A stretch of 64,000 nucleotides of DNA from Oceaniovalibus sp. ACAM 378 (GCF_008085915.1 NZ_VSJK01000008.1:124001-188000); one strand, 5' to 3'; shown: positions 17,326-27,270, counted from the stretch's first letter. Notes: generated by a model not told the origin, from the letters alone. Numbers and translations: made by a program.

Positions 17326-17771
17326 CCACCAAAGTCAGCGGTGGCCGGGGCCGGCTGGGAAGACGTGGGAAAGACCGCGCCCCACGGCCCCGTCCGGGAA
17401 ATCTTGGGAAACCTGTGGTTCCCGGCAAATCCGCAGACTTTCCCGGCAGACTGGGTGCAGTTTGTACCACCGTTCCCAAAGTTTCCCCGAAATCATCCGA
17501 ATCACGGGCGCGTGAGTCGCCGTGAGAGCCCCGGATTCGGTCTGATTCTGAAAAGGACCGTGGGATCGACGCTGCACACAGAGCGGATTCCCACCGATAA
17601 TTTTTGGGTAACCGAAAAATTTCATCGATCGGCCGGACACTACATCTAGTGTTGCCAAAGTGGCTCTTCGCCTAGGTTCAGTAAAATTTAGCTACTCTCT
17701 AAAGCGTGTTGTTGCCAAACGGGCACAATTCGGACCGGCAATGCATCTGGCCGGGCATGTTTTTAGTTGCT
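17326..17771. other. Upstream half of the mrp-mraZ intergenic region
   Basis: There is no gene in this stretch. It carries several GGGA/TCCC boxes at 10-bp spacing: plus-strand boxes at 17346, 17356 and 17366 and at 17395 and 17405, and minus-oriented boxes at 17474 and 17484. Five GANTC sites lie between 17499 and 17590. Short similar sequences GTTGCCAAA occur near 17650 and 17710. Open frames across it are weak. Confidence 0.55.
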
Positions 17772-17796
17772 TCCCACGGTTTCCCATGGCATCCCT
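17772..17796 (-). promoter_or_regulatory. Three direct TGGGA/AGGGA boxes (candidate MraZ operator)
   Basis: On the plus strand TCCCA, TCCCA and TCCCT begin at 17772, 17782 and 17792. On the minus strand this reads AGGGA-N5-TGGGA-N5-TGGGA. E. coli MraZ binds TGGGN direct repeats separated by 5 nt upstream of its own operon. The period and sequence match that pattern, about 300 bp before mraZ. Confidence 0.55.
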
Positions 17797-17830
17797 TTGA
17801 ACATCGAAGAGCAGAGCGGGACTAGGCAGC

Positions 17831-18036
17831 AAGACTGAAACCGGATCAATAAAAACAATGGCATAGGTAGCATACAGGCACCAATTCTTCGAAAACATAC
17901 GTCCGGTCAACGGACGAAACCGTATCCGGCGCGCGGGCGAGCAGACATCCCCCCAGGTGGCGCGCGCAGTCGGACAACCCCGGTAACGGGTGATCGCGGC
18001 GGACCGTACAGTGGCAGCAGTACGGTCCGCCGTTTT
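17831..18036 (+). ncRNA. UpsM-like mraZ 5'-leader sRNA (5' end approximate)
   Basis: In Rhodobacter sphaeroides the abundant sRNA UpsM, about 206 nt, arises from the mraZ 5' untranslated region by partial termination ahead of the dcw cluster. Here a very strong intrinsic terminator (17997-18036) sits in the same place with no upstream gene on that strand nearer than mrp. The 3' end is well supported. The 5' end is set only from the known UpsM length, and I could not identify a convincing promoter. Confidence 0.5.
17997..18036 (+). terminator. Strong intrinsic terminator directly upstream of mraZ
   Basis: CGGCGGACCGTAC (17997-18009) pairs perfectly with GTACGGTCCGCCG (18020-18032), a 13-bp stem with a 10-nt loop, followed by TTTT. 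It is 57 bp before the mraZ start and would cut most transcripts that enter from the leader. Confidence 0.85.
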
Positions 18037-18092
18037 CCGTTCAGGGTTCAGCATACACAACATCTGGGGTGGGACAAAGAGGTTTTCAGGCC

Positions 18093-18596
18093 GTGTTTGG
18101 AGTGTTCATCGGAGAGCACGAAAACAAGATCGACACCAAGTACCGGTTGTCGATACCGGCCGATTTCCGTCACGACGTTGAAGAGGCCGACCCGACGTGG
18201 TCGTCCGGCAGGAACGCTTCGATGTTCATCGTTTATGGCGATGAACGCCGCCGCCACCTGGAAGTCCTGACGATGAAAGACATGATGAGCATCCACCAGA
18301 TGATCGCAGAGATGCCCCGCGGCTCTGCCAAACGCGCCGATCTCCAGAACTTCTATGGCGCCAAGGCCGTCAAGGCGACGCTGGATGAAACCGGACGGAT
18401 CGTCGTTGGCCCCAAGCCGCGCGAAAAGCTCGGGCTGAAACCCGGCGACCTGCTTTATATCATTGGTAAGGGTCAGAACTTTGAGATCTGGCAGCCCGAA
18501 GTCTATGACGCCCAGCACGAAGCGGCGCTGCTGAAAGACGACGACTACGATCCCAACCTTGATCCGTCGGCGTGGTTGCCCGCAGTCAGGCCGTGA
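18093..18596 (+). CDS. mraZ: Division/cell wall cluster transcriptional repressor MraZ
   Basis: A 167-residue protein made of two SpoVT/AbrB-like DNA-binding repeats: [11 protein letters not shown] near the N terminus and [11 protein letters not shown] in the second half. It is the first gene of the dcw cluster and in other bacteria represses its own operon. Start choice is not settled. A GTG at 18069 is open in frame, but the GTG at 18093 has AGAGG about 10 nt upstream and fits the usual length; a GTG at 18102 is also possible. The first repeat has KYR where KGR is usual. Confidence 0.9.
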   Translation: MFGVFIGEHENKIDTKYRLSIPADFRHDVEEADPTWSSGRNASMFIVYGDERRRHLEVLTMKDMMSIHQMIAEMPRGSAKRADLQNFYGAKAVKATLDETGRIVVGPKPREKLGLKPGDLLYIIGKGQNFEIWQPEVYDAQHEAALLKDDDYDPNLDPSAWLPAVRP

Positions 18597-18600
18597 CAAC

Positions 18601-19587
18601 ATGGTCGTGACTGCTCCTGCCGCGCCGCATGTTCCGGTACTTCTCCGCCCGCTTCTGGCCGCCGTGGCGCCCGTATCGGGTGTTTGGCTTGACGGTACCT
18701 TCGGTGCTGGCGGCTATGCGCGGGGATTGCTTGCGGCGGGTGCGGACCGGGTGATCGGGGTTGATCGCGATCCTGCGGTCTTCGCCATGGCCGAGTCCTG
18801 GGCCAAAGAGTTCACGGACCGTCTGAGCCTTGTGCAGGGCACGTTTTCGCAGCTTGACGAACATGCGGGCGAACCGCTTGACGGGGTCGTTCTGGACCTT
18901 GGGGTCAGCTCGATGCAACTGGATCAGGCCGACCGGGGGTTTTCCTTTCAAAGGGACGGACCGCTGGACATGCGGATGGGCGACAGTGGTCAGAGCGCCG
19001 CCGATCTGGTCAACACAGCTGACGAGCAGCAACTCGCCGATATCCTGTTTCATTTCGGCGAAGAACGCGCCGCCCGCCGCATCGCCCGTGCCATCGTTAA
19101 AATCCGCGCCGAGGGCACCATCGATACCACCCGGGCTCTGGCGCGGATTGTTGAGGGTTGCCTGCCGCGTTCCAAACCGGGGCAAAGCCACCCGGCGACC
19201 CGTACATTTCAGGCGATCCGTATCGCGGTGAACGACGAATTCGGCGAACTGGTTGCAGGGCTTGAGGCGGCAGAACGTGCGCTGAAACCCGGCGGGCAAC
19301 TCGCGGTGGTCAGTTTTCACTCGCTGGAAGACCGCGTGGTCAAACGGTTTTTCACTGCGCGTTCCGGCGGGGGCGGGCGGGCCAACCGCTATGCGCCGGA
19401 GATCGAGACCGAACAGCCGCGGTTTGACCGGCTGTCCAAGGGCATCGCTGCGGACGATGCCGAACTGGCCGAAAATCCGCGCGCTCGCTCCGCAAGACTG
19501 CGTGTGGGGCGGCGCACCGAGGCGTCAGCGGGCCCGGCGGACCGCAGTGCTCTGGGACTGCCAAAATACGACCATCAGGGGGACTGA
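18601..19587 (+). CDS. rsmH: 16S rRNA (cytosine1402-N4)-methyltransferase
   Basis: A 328-residue SAM-dependent enzyme (formerly MraW) that methylates C1402 of 16S rRNA. Visible are [10 protein letters not shown] at the N terminus, [12 protein letters not shown] for SAM binding, [11 protein letters not shown], and the C-terminal [14 protein letters not shown]. The ATG at 18601 lies 4 bp after the mraZ stop. The frame is open 14 codons further upstream inside mraZ, but family alignments start near the chosen ATG. Confidence 0.96.
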   Translation: MVVTAPAAPHVPVLLRPLLAAVAPVSGVWLDGTFGAGGYARGLLAAGADRVIGVDRDPAVFAMAESWAKEFTDRLSLVQGTFSQLDEHAGEPLDGVVLDLGVSSMQLDQADRGFSFQRDGPLDMRMGDSGQSAADLVNTADEQQLADILFHFGEERAARRIARAIVKIRAEGTIDTTRALARIVEGCLPRSKPGQSHPATRTFQAIRIAVNDEFGELVAGLEAAERALKPGGQLAVVSFHSLEDRVVKRFFTARSGGGGRANRYAPEIETEQPRFDRLSKGIAADDAELAENPRARSARLRVGRRTEASAGPADRSALGLPKYDHQGD

Positions 19588-19592
19588 CCGTC

Positions 19593-19934
19593 ATGCGAAA
19601 CATCTTTTTCATCCTGTCGGCGCTGTCCGTTATGGGATTGGCCTTTTGGGCCTATCACGAGAACTACAAAACCCAGCAGGCGCTGAAGGATGTGGACAAA
19701 CTGCAACGCGACATCGGCATCCGGCGCGAAGCCATCGCCGTGCTGCGCGCCGAATGGGCCTATCTGAACCGTCCGGACAGATTGCTGGATCTGGCCGCGC
19801 TGAACTTTGACCGGCTGGGCCTGTTGCCGCTGAACCCCGAACAACTGGGCCGTGTCGATCAGATTCCATATCCGATTGTGCCCGAACTGGACCTCACCGG
19901 AACCGTAACCGTGCAGGGAGATCTGGAGCCATGA
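19593..19934 (+). CDS. ftsL: Cell division protein FtsL
   Basis: A 113-residue bitopic membrane protein. Residues about 4-21 form the membrane segment. Residues 25-65 are a coiled-coil stretch rich in Asp, Lys, Leu and Arg, followed by the LNRPDRLLDLA block typical of alphaproteobacterial FtsL. It joins FtsQ/FtsB in the divisome and helps activate FtsWI. It sits between rsmH (5 bp) and ftsI (ATGA overlap), the standard dcw position. Confidence 0.9.
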   Translation: MRNIFFILSALSVMGLAFWAYHENYKTQQALKDVDKLQRDIGIRREAIAVLRAEWAYLNRPDRLLDLAALNFDRLGLLPLNPEQLGRVDQIPYPIVPELDLTGTVTVQGDLEP

Positions 19935-21718
19935 TGAGAACCCCCCTGCGCCCGCTTGCCCGCATTCTCAAAGCGCGCGAAACCGGTGAAAACCCTGATG
20001 CGATCGAAGCCGAGAACCTGCGCCTGCGTCACGAGGAGATGCGCGACCGGTCGCGGTTTCAGGCCGAGGGCCGTCTTTTGGTGTTGTCGGTGTTCTTTTT
20101 CTGCGCCTTTGCCGTCGTGGGCGCACGGATGGGTCTTTTGGCCGCGTCCGAGGCTGAAGAACCGCGCGCTCAGACGTCGGGTGCCGGAATCTTTGCCCAG
20201 CGCGCCGATATCACGGACCGCAACGGGCGGATTCTTGCGACAAACATGACCACCGACGCGCTGTATGCGCAGCCGCCGCACATGATAGACAAGGCGCACG
20301 CGGCACGGGAACTGGCCAAGATCTTCCCGGAATTGGTTGAAAAGGATCTGCTGGACGATTTCACCGGCAAGCGGAAATTTCTGTGGATTCGCAAAAAGCT
20401 GAGCCCCGAGCAGAAGCAGGCGGTGCATGACATCGGCGATCCCGGCCTGTTGTTCGGCCCGCGCGAGATGCGGCTTTATCCAAACGGCAAGCTGGCGGCC
20501 CATATTCTTGGCGGTGCGCGTTTCGGTCGCGAAGGCGTTCATTCGGCCGAGGTGATCGGTGTTGCCGGGGTCGAAAGTGCGTTCGACGACTATTTGCGTG
20601 ACCCTGCCCAAGATGGACGACCGCTACAGCTTTCGATTGATCTGACGGTCCAGTCGGCGATTCGTCGGGTGTTGAACGGTGGTATGCGCTTGATGAACGC
20701 CAAGGGCGCGGCGGCTGTGTTGATGAATATTCACACGGGCGAAGTTGTTTCGCTTGTCTCTCTGCCCGATTTCGATCCGAACGACCGCCCGCGCCCCCTT
20801 TTGAAGGGCGATCCAGCCGACAGCCCGCTGTTCAACCGTGCGGTGCAGGGGGTGTACGAACTTGGTTCAACCTTCAAGATCTTCACTGTGGCCCAGTCGA
20901 TGGAACTGGGAATAACCAGCGCGAATACAATGGTCGATGCCAATGCACCGATGAAATGGGGCCGGTTCACGATCCGCGAATTTCAGAACAAGAACTATGG
21001 TCCGAAACTGTCGGTGACGGATGTTATCGTGAAATCGTCCAACGTCGGTACAGCAAAGATGGCGATGGAGATCGGCGGCACGCGGCAAAAAGAGTTCCTG
21101 CGCCGACTTGGCTTTCTTGATCCGACCCCCGTCGAATTGGTCGAGGCGCCGGGCGCCGCACCGCTCTATCCCGCCAATTGGAGCGAGATCACGACGATCA
21201 CCGCCTCCTATGGTCATGGGATCGCCGCCTCGCCGCTGCATCTGGCCGCGGCATATTCATCGCTGTTGAACGGCGGCACCATGGTGAAACCTACGCTGCT
21301 CAAACGCGACCGGGTTGAGTTGGGCGAACGCATCGTGTCCGAACGGGTTTCTGCCGCTGCGGTCGATATGCTGCGTCAGGTCGTCACGCGCGGAACCGCC
21401 AGTTTCGGTGCGGTTCCGGGGTACGAGGTGGCGGGCAAGACCGGCACGGCGAACAAGCCAAAGGGCAATGGCGGCTATTATCAGGACAAGAACATCAACA
21501 CCTTTGCCAGCGTCTTTCCGGCATCGGACCCGCAGTATGTGCTGATCCTGACGATGGACGAGGCATCGGACACGTCCAGCGATCAACCGCGCCGCACCGC
21601 AGGCTGGACGGCTGTTCCCGTCGCCGCCGAAGTGATCCGCCGCGCAGCTCCGTTGCTGGGGATCAGACCGATTGTTGAAAAGGTCGAGGTTCCTGAGTTA
21701 ACACTCACCTCGAACTGA
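19931..21718 (+). CDS. ftsI: Septal peptidoglycan transpeptidase FtsI (PBP3)
   Basis: A 595-residue class B penicillin-binding protein. A cytoplasmic tail of about 45 residues precedes one membrane segment (about 52-72), a dimerisation/pedestal domain, and the transpeptidase domain with STFK (about 312), SSN (about 369) and KTG (about 503). It cross-links septal peptidoglycan with FtsW. Its start overlaps the ftsL stop by 4 bp; an ATG one codon later is equivalent. Confidence 0.96.
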   Translation: MMRTPLRPLARILKARETGENPDAIEAENLRLRHEEMRDRSRFQAEGRLLVLSVFFFCAFAVVGARMGLLAASEAEEPRAQTSGAGIFAQRADITDRNGRILATNMTTDALYAQPPHMIDKAHAARELAKIFPELVEKDLLDDFTGKRKFLWIRKKLSPEQKQAVHDIGDPGLLFGPREMRLYPNGKLAAHILGGARFGREGVHSAEVIGVAGVESAFDDYLRDPAQDGRPLQLSIDLTVQSAIRRVLNGGMRLMNAKGAAAVLMNIHTGEVVSLVSLPDFDPNDRPRPLLKGDPADSPLFNRAVQGVYELGSTFKIFTVAQSMELGITSANTMVDANAPMKWGRFTIREFQNKNYGPKLSVTDVIVKSSNVGTAKMAMEIGGTRQKEFLRRLGFLDPTPVELVEAPGAAPLYPANWSEITTITASYGHGIAASPLHLAAAYSSLLNGGTMVKPTLLKRDRVELGERIVSERVSAAAVDMLRQVVTRGTASFGAVPGYEVAGKTGTANKPKGNGGYYQDKNINTFASVFPASDPQYVLILTMDEASDTSSDQPRRTAGWTAVPVAAEVIRRAAPLLGIRPIVEKVEVPELTLTSN

Positions 21719-21732
21719 GGCGAGGGCGAGAC

Positions 21733-23232
21733 ATGGCCGAAAACGGCAAGGCAGACAGGGTGGCAACACTGGCGGATCTGGGGCTGACCGCCCAAATGGG
21801 CCGCGAGGCGCGGATCACCGGGCTGGCGGTCGACAGCCGCGACGTGGTCGAAGGCACGCTGTTCGCGGCGTTGCCGGGCGGCCGGGTGCATGGGGGCGAT
21901 TTCATCGGCTTTGCCCTGCGCATGGGTGCTAGCGCGATTCTGACCGACCGCGAAGGTGCGCGCCGCGCCGCCGACGATCTTGCGTCGTCATCCGTTGCGT
22001 TGGTGGTGGCCGAGGATCCGCGTCAGACGCTGGCGCTGGCTGCTTCGCTGTGGTTCGTCAAACAGCCCGGAACCATCGTCGCCACCACCGGAACCAACGG
22101 CAAGACATCGGTCGCCACCTTTACCCGGCAGATCTGGATGGCGCTGGGGCATGTGGCGGTCAACCTAGGAACCACAGGCGTCGAAGGGGCGTATTCTGCG
22201 CCGCTGAAACACACGACACCCGAACCGGTTACGCTGCACCGCATGCTGGCGAAACTGGCGAATGCCGGCATCACCCATGCGGCGATGGAGGCTTCGTCAC
22301 ACGGTTTGGACCAGCGGCGGCTGGACGGTGTGCACCTGTCGGCGGCGGCCTTTACCAACATGACCCAGGATCATCTGGATTATCACGCGACGTTCGCGGA
22401 TTATTTCAAGGCCAAGGCGGGGTTGTTCAGCCGCGTCCTGTCGGAAGATGCCATCGCGGTAATCAATATCGACGGCGCTTATGCCTCCGAAATGGCCCAG
22501 GCGGCGGAGTTGCGCGGGCAGGATGTTCTGCGGGTCGGGCGGTCGGGGGATGCAAGCCTGCGCATCCTCAACCAGCGGTTCGATGCCACCGGACAGGATC
22601 TGCGGTTTTCGTTCAACGGGCGTGTCGATCAGGTCCGACTGAACCTGATAGGCGGGTTTCAGGCCGAGAATGTTCTGGTCGCGGCCGGGCTGGTCATCGC
22701 CTGTGGTGACGATCCGGTCCGGGTGTTCGCCACGCTGCCACAGCTTGAGAATGTACCGGGCCGGATGCAGTTGGCGGCGACGCGCGACAATGGCGCGGCG
22801 GTGTTCGTCGATTATGCCCATACGCCTGACGCGCTGGCCACCGCTCTGTCCAACCTGCGGCCCCATGTGATGGGCCGGCTGATCGTTGTTTACGGCGCGG
22901 GGGGCGACCGCGACACGTCGAAACGTCCGCTGATGGGGGCGGCTGCGGCGAAACATGCGGATGTTCGAATAGTGACAGATGACAACCCGAGATCCGAGGA
23001 ACCGGCAGTGATAAGATCGCAAATCCTACAGTCCGACCCCGAGGCGAGCGAGGTCGGCGACCGTGCCGAGGCGATCCTGCGTGGCATTGATGCGCTGGAG
23101 CCGGGCGATGCCTTGCTGATCGCAGGCAAGGGCCACGAAAAGGGTCAGACAGTGGGCGATGTCGTGTTTCCCTTTGATGACGTCGAACAGGCCAGCGTCG
23201 CTGTCGCCGCTCTGGACGGACATATCGCATGA
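21733..23232 (+). CDS. murE: UDP-N-acetylmuramoyl-L-alanyl-D-glutamate--2,6-diaminopimelate ligase
   Basis: A 499-residue Mur ligase that adds the third stem-peptide residue. The ATP-binding GTNGKTS lies near residue 120. DNPRSEEP near residue 417 is the signature for meso-diaminopimelate specificity, so the organism should have DAP-type peptidoglycan. The stop overlaps the murF start by 4 bp. Confidence 0.97.
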   Translation: MAENGKADRVATLADLGLTAQMGREARITGLAVDSRDVVEGTLFAALPGGRVHGGDFIGFALRMGASAILTDREGARRAADDLASSSVALVVAEDPRQTLALAASLWFVKQPGTIVATTGTNGKTSVATFTRQIWMALGHVAVNLGTTGVEGAYSAPLKHTTPEPVTLHRMLAKLANAGITHAAMEASSHGLDQRRLDGVHLSAAAFTNMTQDHLDYHATFADYFKAKAGLFSRVLSEDAIAVINIDGAYASEMAQAAELRGQDVLRVGRSGDASLRILNQRFDATGQDLRFSFNGRVDQVRLNLIGGFQAENVLVAAGLVIACGDDPVRVFATLPQLENVPGRMQLAATRDNGAAVFVDYAHTPDALATALSNLRPHVMGRLIVVYGAGGDRDTSKRPLMGAAAAKHADVRIVTDDNPRSEEPAVIRSQILQSDPEASEVGDRAEAILRGIDALEPGDALLIAGKGHEKGQTVGDVVFPFDDVEQASVAVAALDGHIA

Positions 23233-24692
23233 ACCCGCTGTGGACCCGGGACACGGCAGTGCAGGCCACGGGCGGCACCTGTGCGACCGACTGGCAGGCG
23301 ACCGGCGTCAGCATCGACACCCGCACCCTAGCCCCCGGCGATCTGTTCGTCGCGCTGTCCGATCAGCGCGACGGTCACGAATTTGTCGCACGGGCACTGG
23401 CCGCCGGCGCTGTCGCGGCCATGGTATCGCGCATTCCCGACGGCGTCGCGCCCGATGCGCCGCTGTTGCTGGTGCCTGATGTTCTGGCCGCCCTCGGCGA
23501 CATGGCGCGCGTGGCCCGCGCCCGGACGGATGCGCGGGTGATCGGCATAACCGGATCGGTGGGCAAGACTTCGGCCAAGGAAATGTTGCGCTGCGTTTTG
23601 GCCGGGCAGGGCCGGACCCACGCGGCTGAGGCAAGTTACAACAACCATTGGGGCGTGCCGCTGACCCTTGCGCGGATGCCTGCCGACACTGAATTCGCGG
23701 TGATCGAGATGGGGATGAACCACCCGGGCGAGATTGCGCCGCTGACGGCCATGACCCGCCCCCATGTCGCCTTGATCACCACCGTGGCCGCCGCGCATCT
23801 TGAGGCGTTCGACGACATCGACGGCATCGCGCGTGAAAAGGCCGCGATCTTTGCCGGGCTGGAGCCGGGCGGCATCGCCATCGTGAATCTTGACCTGCCG
23901 ACAACACCGATCCTGCTGGCAGAGGCCCGGGCGCAGGGTGCGACGATCCTTGGCTATGGGCGGGCCGAGAGTGCGGATTATCGCCTTACAGACATCACGC
24001 TGACCGCTGACAGCACTGTGGTGCAGGCGCTGCACGGCGAAGAACGCATGCTGTTCAAGGTGATGAGCCCCGGCAGCCATTTTGCGATGAATGCGCTCGG
24101 GGTGCTTGCCACGGCGGGTGCGCTCGACACGGACCCGGCACTTGCAGCCTGTGATATCGCCAAATGGGCACCGCCGCCCGGACGCGGCACCCGGGAAACC
24201 GTTCCGCTTGACGCAGGCGAACCTTCGCTGACGATCGAGCTGATCGACGATGCCTTCAACGCCAACCCCACGTCGATGGTTGCCGCGCTCGAGGTTCTGG
24301 CGGCAAGCCAGCCGGTGCAGGGGATCGGCCGGATCGCTCAGGGCCGCCGCATTGCCATTCTGGGCGACATGCTTGAACTCGGACCCGACGAAGTTGCGAT
24401 GCACCGGGCCATCGGCGATCTGCCAACAATCGGCGCGGCCGATCTGGTGCATTGTGTCGGGCCGCTGATGAAACATCTCTGGGACACTCTGCCGGGGGAT
24501 CAGCGCGGGGTTTGGGTGGCTGCGGCGCCGGAGCTTGCGGCGCAGGCGCACAGGCTGGTGGACGCAGGGGATATTGTGCTGGTCAAGGGCAGCAAGGGGT
24601 CAAAGGTCAGTCTGGTTGTTGACGCGATCCGCAAATTGGGCCATCGCGGCGCACGCAACGCGCATCCTGCGGGTCAGAAGGGGATTGACTGA
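23229..24692 (+). CDS. murF: UDP-N-acetylmuramoyl-tripeptide--D-alanyl-D-alanine ligase
   Basis: A 487-residue Mur ligase that adds the D-Ala-D-Ala made by Ddl to the UDP-MurNAc-tripeptide. The ATP loop GSVGKTS is near residue 108, followed by the EMGMNHPGEI block and the DAFNANPTSM block typical of MurF. It starts inside the murE stop (ATGA) and abuts mraY without a gap. Confidence 0.97.
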   Translation: MNPLWTRDTAVQATGGTCATDWQATGVSIDTRTLAPGDLFVALSDQRDGHEFVARALAAGAVAAMVSRIPDGVAPDAPLLLVPDVLAALGDMARVARARTDARVIGITGSVGKTSAKEMLRCVLAGQGRTHAAEASYNNHWGVPLTLARMPADTEFAVIEMGMNHPGEIAPLTAMTRPHVALITTVAAAHLEAFDDIDGIAREKAAIFAGLEPGGIAIVNLDLPTTPILLAEARAQGATILGYGRAESADYRLTDITLTADSTVVQALHGEERMLFKVMSPGSHFAMNALGVLATAGALDTDPALAACDIAKWAPPPGRGTRETVPLDAGEPSLTIELIDDAFNANPTSMVAALEVLAASQPVQGIGRIAQGRRIAILGDMLELGPDEVAMHRAIGDLPTIGAADLVHCVGPLMKHLWDTLPGDQRGVWVAAAPELAAQAHRLVDAGDIVLVKGSKGSKVSLVVDAIRKLGHRGARNAHPAGQKGID

Positions 24693-25778
24693 GTGCTGTA
24701 CTGGCTGACCGAGTTTTCCGACGGCGGCGACGTCTTCAACCTGTTTCGCTATATCACCTTCCGGGCGGGTGCGGCGTTTTTCACTGCACTGATCTTTGGT
24801 TTCGTCTTTGGACGACCGCTGATCGAACTGTTGCGCCGCCGCCAGAAATTCGGCCAGCCGATCCGCGAAGACGGGCCGGCCAGCCATATCGAGACAAAGG
24901 CGGGTACGCCGACGATGGGTGGCCTGCTGATCCTGTCGGCGCTGGTGATTTCGACACTGCTTTGGGCGCGGCTCGACAATCCCTATGTCTGGATGGTGCT
25001 GCTGGTCACCATTGGTTTCGGGATGATTGGCTTTGCCGACGATTACTCCAAGGTCACAAAAAACAGCCATGCCGGGCTGTCGGGACGTATGCGGTTGCTG
25101 CTTGGCTTCGCGATTGCCGCCGCTGCGTCGATCTGGGCCGCCTGGCACCACCCCGCCGATCTCAGCTATAATCTCGCATTTCCGGTGTTCAAGAACGTGC
25201 TGCTGCATATGGGCTGGTTCTATATCCCCTTCGCAATGTTCGTCATCGTCGGCGCGGCGAATGCGGTGAACCTGACGGACGGATTGGACGGTCTGGCGAT
25301 CATGCCAGTGATGATCGCTGCGGCAACTCTTGGGGTGATCGCCTATGCGGTGGGCCGGGTCGATTTCACCGACTATCTTGAGGTGCATTATGTGCCGGGC
25401 ACGGGTGAACTGCTGATATTCACCGCCGGGCTGATCGGCGGTGGCTTGGGGTTCCTGTGGTACAATGCGCCGCCCGCGGCGGTGTTCATGGGCGACACCG
25501 GGTCGCTGGCTCTGGGCGGATCGCTGGGCGCAATCGCGGTGGCGATCAAGCATGAACTGGTCCTGGGCATTGTCGGCGGGTTGTTCGTGGTCGAGGCGAT
25601 GAGCGTGATCATTCAGGTGCTGTATTTCAAACGGACCGGGCGGCGGGTATTCCTGATGGCACCGATCCACCATCATTTCGAAAAACGCGGCTGGGCCGAA
25701 CCACAGATCGTGATTCGGTTCTGGATCATTTCGCTGATCCTTGCCCTGATTGGTCTCGCAACGCTCAAGCTGCGGTAA
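24693..25778 (+). CDS. mraY: Phospho-N-acetylmuramoyl-pentapeptide transferase
   Basis: A 361-residue polytopic inner-membrane enzyme that makes lipid I from UDP-MurNAc-pentapeptide and undecaprenyl phosphate. About ten hydrophobic segments are visible. The catalytic aspartates sit in GFADDYSK and NLTDGLDGL, and [11 protein letters not shown] and the late APIHHHFEK are also present. It starts with GTG directly after the murF stop. A 100-bp gap with an inverted repeat separates it from murD. Confidence 0.97.
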   Translation: MLYWLTEFSDGGDVFNLFRYITFRAGAAFFTALIFGFVFGRPLIELLRRRQKFGQPIREDGPASHIETKAGTPTMGGLLILSALVISTLLWARLDNPYVWMVLLVTIGFGMIGFADDYSKVTKNSHAGLSGRMRLLLGFAIAAAASIWAAWHHPADLSYNLAFPVFKNVLLHMGWFYIPFAMFVIVGAANAVNLTDGLDGLAIMPVMIAAATLGVIAYAVGRVDFTDYLEVHYVPGTGELLIFTAGLIGGGLGFLWYNAPPAAVFMGDTGSLALGGSLGAIAVAIKHELVLGIVGGLFVVEAMSVIIQVLYFKRTGRRVFLMAPIHHHFEKRGWAEPQIVIRFWIISLILALIGLATLKLR

Positions 25779-25805
25779 AATCGCGCACGGCTGTTGGTCG
25801 GTTCT

Positions 25806-25840
25806 CAGGTGCCTGCCCCCTAGGCGCGGAGCGGCACCTG
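25806..25840. repeat. Inverted repeat between mraY and murD
   Basis: CAGGTGCC (25806-25813) pairs with GGCACCTG (25833-25840) across a 19-nt loop. No T-run follows, so it is more likely an mRNA structural or processing element inside the dcw transcript than a terminator. Confidence 0.5.
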
Positions 25841-25878
25841 GGTTAAAGCCTGAGCGCACAGCAATTTGAAGGCATGCC

Positions 25879-27270
25879 ATGATCCCCGCCCAAGGTTACG
25901 AAAACGCCCGTGTCGCCGTTCTTGGTCTGGGCCGGTCGGGTATCGCGACGGCCCGCTCTCTCAAGGCGGGCGGTGCCGAACCCCTGTGTTGGGATGATAG
26001 CGTCGAGGGCCGGGAGCGGGCCGAGGCCGAAGGCTTTACCGTGGCCGATCCGTCGCACGACTGGACCGGAATCGCCGCGCTGATCGTGTCGCCGGGAATT
26101 CCCCATCTCTATCCCGCGCCGCATCCGGTGATCAGCTCTGCGATGGAGGCGGGTGTTCCCGTCGATAACGACATCGGCCTGTTTTTCCGCTCTCTGGCGG
26201 TGAATGTCTGGGATCAGTTGGAGATCCTGCCGCGTATCGTGGCCGTGACGGGCAGCAATGGCAAATCCACCACTGCGGCACTGCTCCACCACATTTTTAC
26301 ATCGGTGGGTCGCCCCACGCAATTGGCCGGAAATATCGGGCGCGGTGTTCTGGACATCGATCCGCCCGGCGAAGCTGCGGTGATCGTGTTGGAGCTCAGC
26401 AGCTATCAGACCGAACTGGCGCGCGCGCTGACGCCTGACATCGCCGTTTTCACCAACCTGACCCCCGATCATCTGGACCGCCACGGCGGAATGGGTGGCT
26501 ATTTCGCGGCCAAGCGGCGCCTGTTTGCCGAAGGCGGACCAGATCGCGCGGTGATCGGCGTGGATGAGCCCGAGGGCGCTTATCTGGCCAACCAACTGGC
26601 CGAAGGGCCCGCCGACGACCGGCTGATCCGCGTATCGGTGGCACGCAAGCTGACCGGACCGGGATGGTATGTGCAGGCCCGAAAGGGATTCCTGAGCGAG
26701 TGGCGCAAGGGCCGTCAGATGGCGAATATCGATCTGCGCGAGATTTCAGGGCTGCCGGGCACTCACAATCATCAAAATGCCTGCGCTGCTTTTGCGGTGG
26801 CGCGGGCGCTGGGTCTGGCGCCGCGGATTATTGAGCAGGCGCTGCACAGCTTTGCCGGTTTGCCCCACCGCAGTCAGCTTGTGGGTGAAAAGGACGGTGT
26901 GCGTTTCGTCAACGACAGCAAGGCGACGAATGTCGACAGCGCCGAAAAGGCGCTTTTGGCGTTTCAAAACATCCGTTGGATCGCCGGAGGGCTGGGTAAG
27001 GACGGTGGTATCTCGGCTTTGGCGCCACATCTGGGCGGCGTGAAAAAGGCCTATCTTATCGGTCACTCGGCCCGGGAATTTGCGCTGCAACTGGGATCGG
27101 TGCCGCATGAGATCTGCGAAACCATGGCCGTTGCCGTGGCCCGGGCCGCCGCCGATGCGGAAACCGGCGATACGGTGCTGCTTGCCCCGGCGGCGGCGTC
27201 CTTTGATCAATACGCCGACTTTGAAAAACGCGGTGATGATTTTGTGGCCGAGGTGGCGAAACTGCTCTGA
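25879..27270 (+). CDS. murD: UDP-N-acetylmuramoyl-L-alanine--D-glutamate ligase
   Basis: A 463-residue Mur ligase that adds D-glutamate to UDP-MurNAc-L-Ala. It starts with a Rossmann-like [11 protein letters not shown] block, has the ATP loop GSNGKSTT near residue 124, and has the NDSKATN block characteristic of MurD. The ATG has AAGG 6 nt upstream. The 3' end faces the minus-strand flavoprotein gene, only 30 bp away. Confidence 0.96.
   Translation: MIPAQGYENARVAVLGLGRSGIATARSLKAGGAEPLCWDDSVEGRERAEAEGFTVADPSHDWTGIAALIVSPGIPHLYPAPHPVISSAMEAGVPVDNDIGLFFRSLAVNVWDQLEILPRIVAVTGSNGKSTTAALLHHIFTSVGRPTQLAGNIGRGVLDIDPPGEAAVIVLELSSYQTELARALTPDIAVFTNLTPDHLDRHGGMGGYFAAKRRLFAEGGPDRAVIGVDEPEGAYLANQLAEGPADDRLIRVSVARKLTGPGWYVQARKGFLSEWRKGRQMANIDLREISGLPGTHNHQNACAAFAVARALGLAPRIIEQALHSFAGLPHRSQLVGEKDGVRFVNDSKATNVDSAEKALLAFQNIRWIAGGLGKDGGISALAPHLGGVKKAYLIGHSAREFALQLGSVPHEICETMAVAVARAAADAETGDTVLLAPAAASFDQYADFEKRGDDFVAEVAKLL

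Noticed and set aside
17335-17658. Open frames on both strands in the mrp-mraZ gap
   Set aside because: Composition and lack of start signals argue against coding; the DNA is better explained as regulatory sequence with TGGGA and GANTC motifs.
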